Below are positions 61,634-64,000 of a DNA stretch of 64,000 nt, piece after piece (within the stretch, counting starts at the first letter, position 1; each line of letters opens with the position of its first letter). The stretch lies in NCBI RefSeq assembly GCF_030269485.1, contig NZ_BSTL01000029.1, positions 1-64,000 on the forward strand, read 5' to 3'. Source of the stretch: Actinoplanes sp. NBRC 103695. GTDB taxonomy: Bacteria > Actinomycetota > Actinomycetes > Mycobacteriales > Micromonosporaceae. A model generated the notes under the pieces. The model had not been told where the DNA came from. It searched no databases and was given only the letters and a program-made list of their open reading frames with translations. A program made the position numbers and the translations under genes.

Positions 61634-62035
61634 GGCACCCCCACAAGCGATCGGCTCGAATATCCAATTGCCCCCGCGCCGTCCGCTGGCGGACGGCGGG
61701 CCGGTGTCGTGCAAGGTGTCCCCCCACCGTGGACGACGCCAGCTCTGTTCGAACCATAACGATCATGTGCTCTTTTGGGAGAGATGTGTCGGTCGCGCCA
61801 ATCGGGGACATTGACGCACTGCAATGTCTGCTGTACGGTGCCGCGTTGATCTCCATTGGACGCTCTGGCCTGGGCGGACTCTCCGGCTCCGGAGGAGGGC
61901 ACTCGTTCGCAGGCAGCCCCCTGGCAGGCTCGATGCATCCTGGATCGCTGCGGTGTCGTACGGCGGGCTGAGGGGTGAAGTCGGGGTAAAGGCCGACGCA
62001 TGACGGAAAGGCGACAGTTCGCCCGGATCCGGTCG
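61634..62035. other. 402-base relatively AT-rich spacer
   Basis: I see no credible gene. Frames at 61729-61971 (plus) and on the minus strand lack family motifs and ribosome sites. The section 61730-61860 is poorer in G+C than the rest (for example AACCATAACGATCATGTGC), so it likely holds the promoter and operator of the regulator gene at 61633. No clear palindrome was found. Confidence 0.5.
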
Positions 62036-62437
62036 TCAGGCTCCGTGCGGCGTCATCTGGAAACTGATGAACCGCCACCCGCGCTGGTCGTCGCGGCGCA
62101 GAATCTGAGTCGCCACGCCCTCGATGGTGCGTTCGCCGCCGTCCGGCGTACGCAACCGGTTGATGAGCGGCCCGGTGATCACCGCGACGTCGCCGACCAG
62201 GCGGATGAGCAGCTCACCTCGCGTGACGCCGAGGTAGGGGCGGCGGTTCGCGGTGTGCTCGATCAGCTCCGCCTTGGTGTGCGTGATGCCGTGTGCGTGC
62301 GTGTGCACCAGGGTCTCGTCGAACAGGTCGTCGAGCGCGACCAGGTCGACGGCGACGAGGGCGCGCTGCCGCCGCCGCTCGATCTCGTGAAGCTCCGACG
62401 TCACCTGCGCGCCGGGTGGATGAACGGCAGTGTCCAT
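62036..62437 (-). CDS. NTF2-like / DUF4440-SnoaL fold protein
   Basis: A 133-aa protein from ATG 62437 behind GAGGAG. The sequence has the NTF2-like layout: a helix pair with RRRQRALVAVDLVALDDLFDETLVHTHAHG, then TKAELIEHTANRR and beta strands ending in WRFISFQMTPHG. These cone-shaped folds serve as small isomerases, cyclases (SnoaL) or non-enzymatic binding proteins. Divergent from the antiporter gene, with 141 bases between the starts. Confidence 0.85.
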   Translation of the reverse strand: MDTAVHPPGAQVTSELHEIERRRQRALVAVDLVALDDLFDETLVHTHAHGITHTKAELIEHTANRRPYLGVTRGELLIRLVGDVAVITGPLINRLRTPDGGERTIEGVATQILRRDDQRGWRFISFQMTPHGA

Positions 62438-62578
62438 GTCGACTCCTCGGGGTGAGGCGGCCATCTTCCGTCGTGGCCGGGCCAGGCTGCCGGTCGCCGG
62501 TTCACGTGACTCCGCCGCCCTGCCCGTTCCCACCTACGGTCGATCACAGGTGCCCGTGGGTGCGAAGGGACGGTTCGG

Positions 62579-63877
62579 ATGGACATCGATGACATCACCA
62601 CGTTCGTACGCGCACTCGTAGTCATCATCGTGGTCGCCCGCCTCCTGGGCCTCCTCTGCCGGCGGCTCGGCCAGCCGGAGGTGATCGGCGAGATCGCCGG
62701 CGGCATCCTGCTCGGCCCGAGCCTGTTCCACGGCGCGATCACCCGCGAGCTGTTCCCGGCCGGGATCCGGCCCACACTGGCCACCGTGTCGGCCGTCGGG
62801 GTCTGCGTCTTCATGTTCTTCGTCGGGCTGCACCTGGCCGACGGCAGACTGCGCGGGCAGGGACGCACCGCCCTGGCCCTGTCCGTCGGCTCGATGGTGG
62901 TGCCGTTCGTCCTGGGGACCGTCTTCGCCTTCGGGATCGCGGACGACCGGTCCGGCCGCACCGCCGTGCTGTTCTGCCTGTACGTCGGCACGGCCATGTC
63001 GATCACCGCGTTCCCCGTGCTGGCCCGGATCCTGACCGACCGCGACCTGATCGACACCCCGATCGGCAGCCTGGCCCTGGCTACCGCGGCGATCGGTGAC
63101 GTCCTGGCCTGGGCGATGCTGGCTGTGCTGGTCGCCCTCTCCCGGGGTGACGGGCCGCCGGGACGGGTCCTGTTCGTGATCCCGTTCGTCGCGGTCCTCG
63201 TCGGTCTGGTACGGCCGCTGCTGTCCCGGCTCGCCACGCGGGGAACCGCGGTGCGGGAGCGGGGCAGGGGAATCCGGATGGCCGTCGGCGCCGGCGTGTT
63301 GATCGGGCTGGCCGGGGCACTGTGGCTGTCGTCGGCGGCGACCGACTGGATGGGTCTGCACCAGATCTTCGGCGCCTTCCTGCTCGGCGCGATCATGCCC
63401 GCGGCCGGCGGCTCGGCCCTCCGCACGCGGGTGCTCCCGTGGATCGAACGCATCGTCCGGATCGTGTTGCTGCCCGCCTTCTTCGTGGTCGCCGGCCTCG
63501 CCGTCGACCTGTCCGGCATGGACGTCGGCGCGTTCGGCCTGCTGGCCCTGATCCTGCTGGTCGCCATCGCCGGGAAGATGGGCGGAGCCTTCGGCGCCGC
63601 GAAGCTGCTCCGGGTGTCCACCCGGCACAGCGCCGCCCTCGCCCTGCTGGTCAACACCCGCGGGCTCACCGAGCTGATCGTGCTGGCCGTCGGTCTCCAG
63701 ATCGGCCTGCTCGACCAGCGTCTCTACTCCTTGATGGTCCTGATGGCGCTGGTCACCACATCGATGGCGGGCCTGCTGCTGCCGTTCGTGTACCCGTCGT
63801 CGATGGCGCGGCAGGACCGGGAACGACGGGTGGGCGCCGTGCCCGCACCGCTGGTCGGAAAGGAATCGACGCCATGA
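62579..63877 (+). CDS. Kef-type (CPA2) cation/proton antiporter
   Basis: A 432-aa transporter with about 12 membrane helices. Family motifs: [21 protein letters not shown] near the N-terminus, then the cation site region [14 protein letters not shown] and later [19 protein letters not shown]. The C-terminal nucleotide-binding RCK domain of Kef proteins is absent; the protein ends after a short basic tail. It exchanges K+ or Na+ for protons. The stop overlaps the MbtH start (ATGA). Ion antiporters of this kind are known inside several glycopeptide antibiotic clusters. Confidence 0.92.
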   Translation: MDIDDITTFVRALVVIIVVARLLGLLCRRLGQPEVIGEIAGGILLGPSLFHGAITRELFPAGIRPTLATVSAVGVCVFMFFVGLHLADGRLRGQGRTALALSVGSMVVPFVLGTVFAFGIADDRSGRTAVLFCLYVGTAMSITAFPVLARILTDRDLIDTPIGSLALATAAIGDVLAWAMLAVLVALSRGDGPPGRVLFVIPFVAVLVGLVRPLLSRLATRGTAVRERGRGIRMAVGAGVLIGLAGALWLSSAATDWMGLHQIFGAFLLGAIMPAAGGSALRTRVLPWIERIVRIVLLPAFFVVAGLAVDLSGMDVGAFGLLALILLVAIAGKMGGAFGAAKLLRVSTRHSAALALLVNTRGLTELIVLAVGLQIGLLDQRLYSLMVLMALVTTSMAGLLLPFVYPSSMARQDRERRVGAVPAPLVGKESTP

Positions 63878-64000
63878 ACCCGTTCGACGACCCCGAGGGC
63901 CGTTTCCTGGTGCTCGTCAACCACGAGGAGCAGCACTCGCTGTGGCCCAGCCACCGTGCGGTTCCGGCCGGCTGGCGGATCGTGCACGGCGAGGACAGCC
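63874..64000 (+). CDS. MbtH family protein, partial at the right edge
   Basis: From ATG 63874 the visible 42 residues read [20 protein letters not shown], then [16 protein letters not shown], an exact match to the MbtH pattern N-P-F-D-[DN]-x-x-G-x-[FY]-x-V-L-x-N-x-E-x-Q-x-S-L-W-P. MbtH proteins bind and activate NRPS adenylation domains. The full protein is about 70 residues; the stop is outside the window. The ATGA overlap with the antiporter ties the two to one transcript, which should continue into an NRPS cluster to the right. Confidence 0.95.
   Translation, partial: MNPFDDPEGRFLVLVNHEEQHSLWPSHRAVPAGWRIVHGEDS

Noticed and set aside
61729-61971. 80-codon plus-strand frame in the spacer before the second orphan regulator
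   Set aside because: No ribosome site, no family motif and a Gly/Ser-rich end; more likely promoter DNA.

Overview
The window is GC-rich DNA with the codon bias of a filamentous actinomycete. The gene families point to Micromonosporaceae, possibly Actinoplanes or a relative: an ECF sigma factor paired with a CU044_5270-type membrane protein, an HTH_38-MarR regulator, LuxR/LAL regulators, several Ser/Thr kinases, and secreted glycoside hydrolases with CBM13. The taxon is an inference; no rRNA is present. The only RNA gene I can support is a tRNA-Val(CAC) at 54030-54101.

Layout. 1-108: end of an IS3-type insertion sequence. 109-447: spacer with a 16-bp tandem array. 448-5109: sugar locus with a beta-mannosidase (GH2), a translationally coupled LacI-type sensor that lacks its DNA-binding domain, and a divergent ROK repressor. 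5195-7551: a two-gene operon of a cytochrome P450 and an unrecognised 372-aa partner with a C-terminal four-cysteine knuckle. 7621-10566: a secreted GH115 glucuronidase behind a GAAACTTTC palindrome. 10567-11069: spacer with a 19-bp tandem array. 11070-25551: mixed housekeeping and stress genes (membrane proteins, secreted endonuclease, ThuA, serine hydrolase, a divergent NAD-dependent DNA ligase, pentapeptide protein, peptidase E, membrane Ser/Thr kinase with a CPA1 antiporter, and a small regulator/membrane-protein operon). 25678-35396: class A penicillin-binding protein, methyltransferase, LytR_C protein, secreted S15 peptidase, a broken epoxide hydrolase, and a short copper amine oxidase with its partner protein and a DUF305 protein. 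35549-40798: one 1,750-residue-class signalling protein (Ser/Thr kinase, AAA ATPase, repeats, two GAF-like domains, GGDEF). 40809-53994: MerR-methyltransferase fusion, esterase, GH16 laminarinase with ricin-type lectin, a decayed ATP-grasp gene, a LAL regulator, sigma/anti-sigma-like pair, TAP-type peptidase, two-component system and PHP phosphatase. 54030-55875: tRNA-Val, SDR and csbD among gene remnants.

55889-64000 is the most interesting part. A tightly overlapping operon murF-ddl-alr makes the D-Ala-D-X tail of peptidoglycan. Its ligase has several non-standard active-site motifs, some of them shared with VanC-type D-Ala-D-Ser ligases. The operon is flanked by two paralogous orphan LuxR regulators with degenerate receiver domains and lies next to a TylF-type methyltransferase. 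About 3.7 kb further on, a Kef-type antiporter is coupled (ATGA) to an MbtH gene that runs off the right edge. MbtH proteins almost always belong to nonribosomal peptide synthetase clusters, so the window probably stops at the start of an antibiotic or siderophore cluster. The cell-wall operon may be its self-resistance or precursor module.

At least four truncated or internally deleted genes (epoxide hydrolase, ATP-grasp, metallophosphoesterase, GNAT) show that intergenic spaces here hold decaying genes as well as regulatory DNA.
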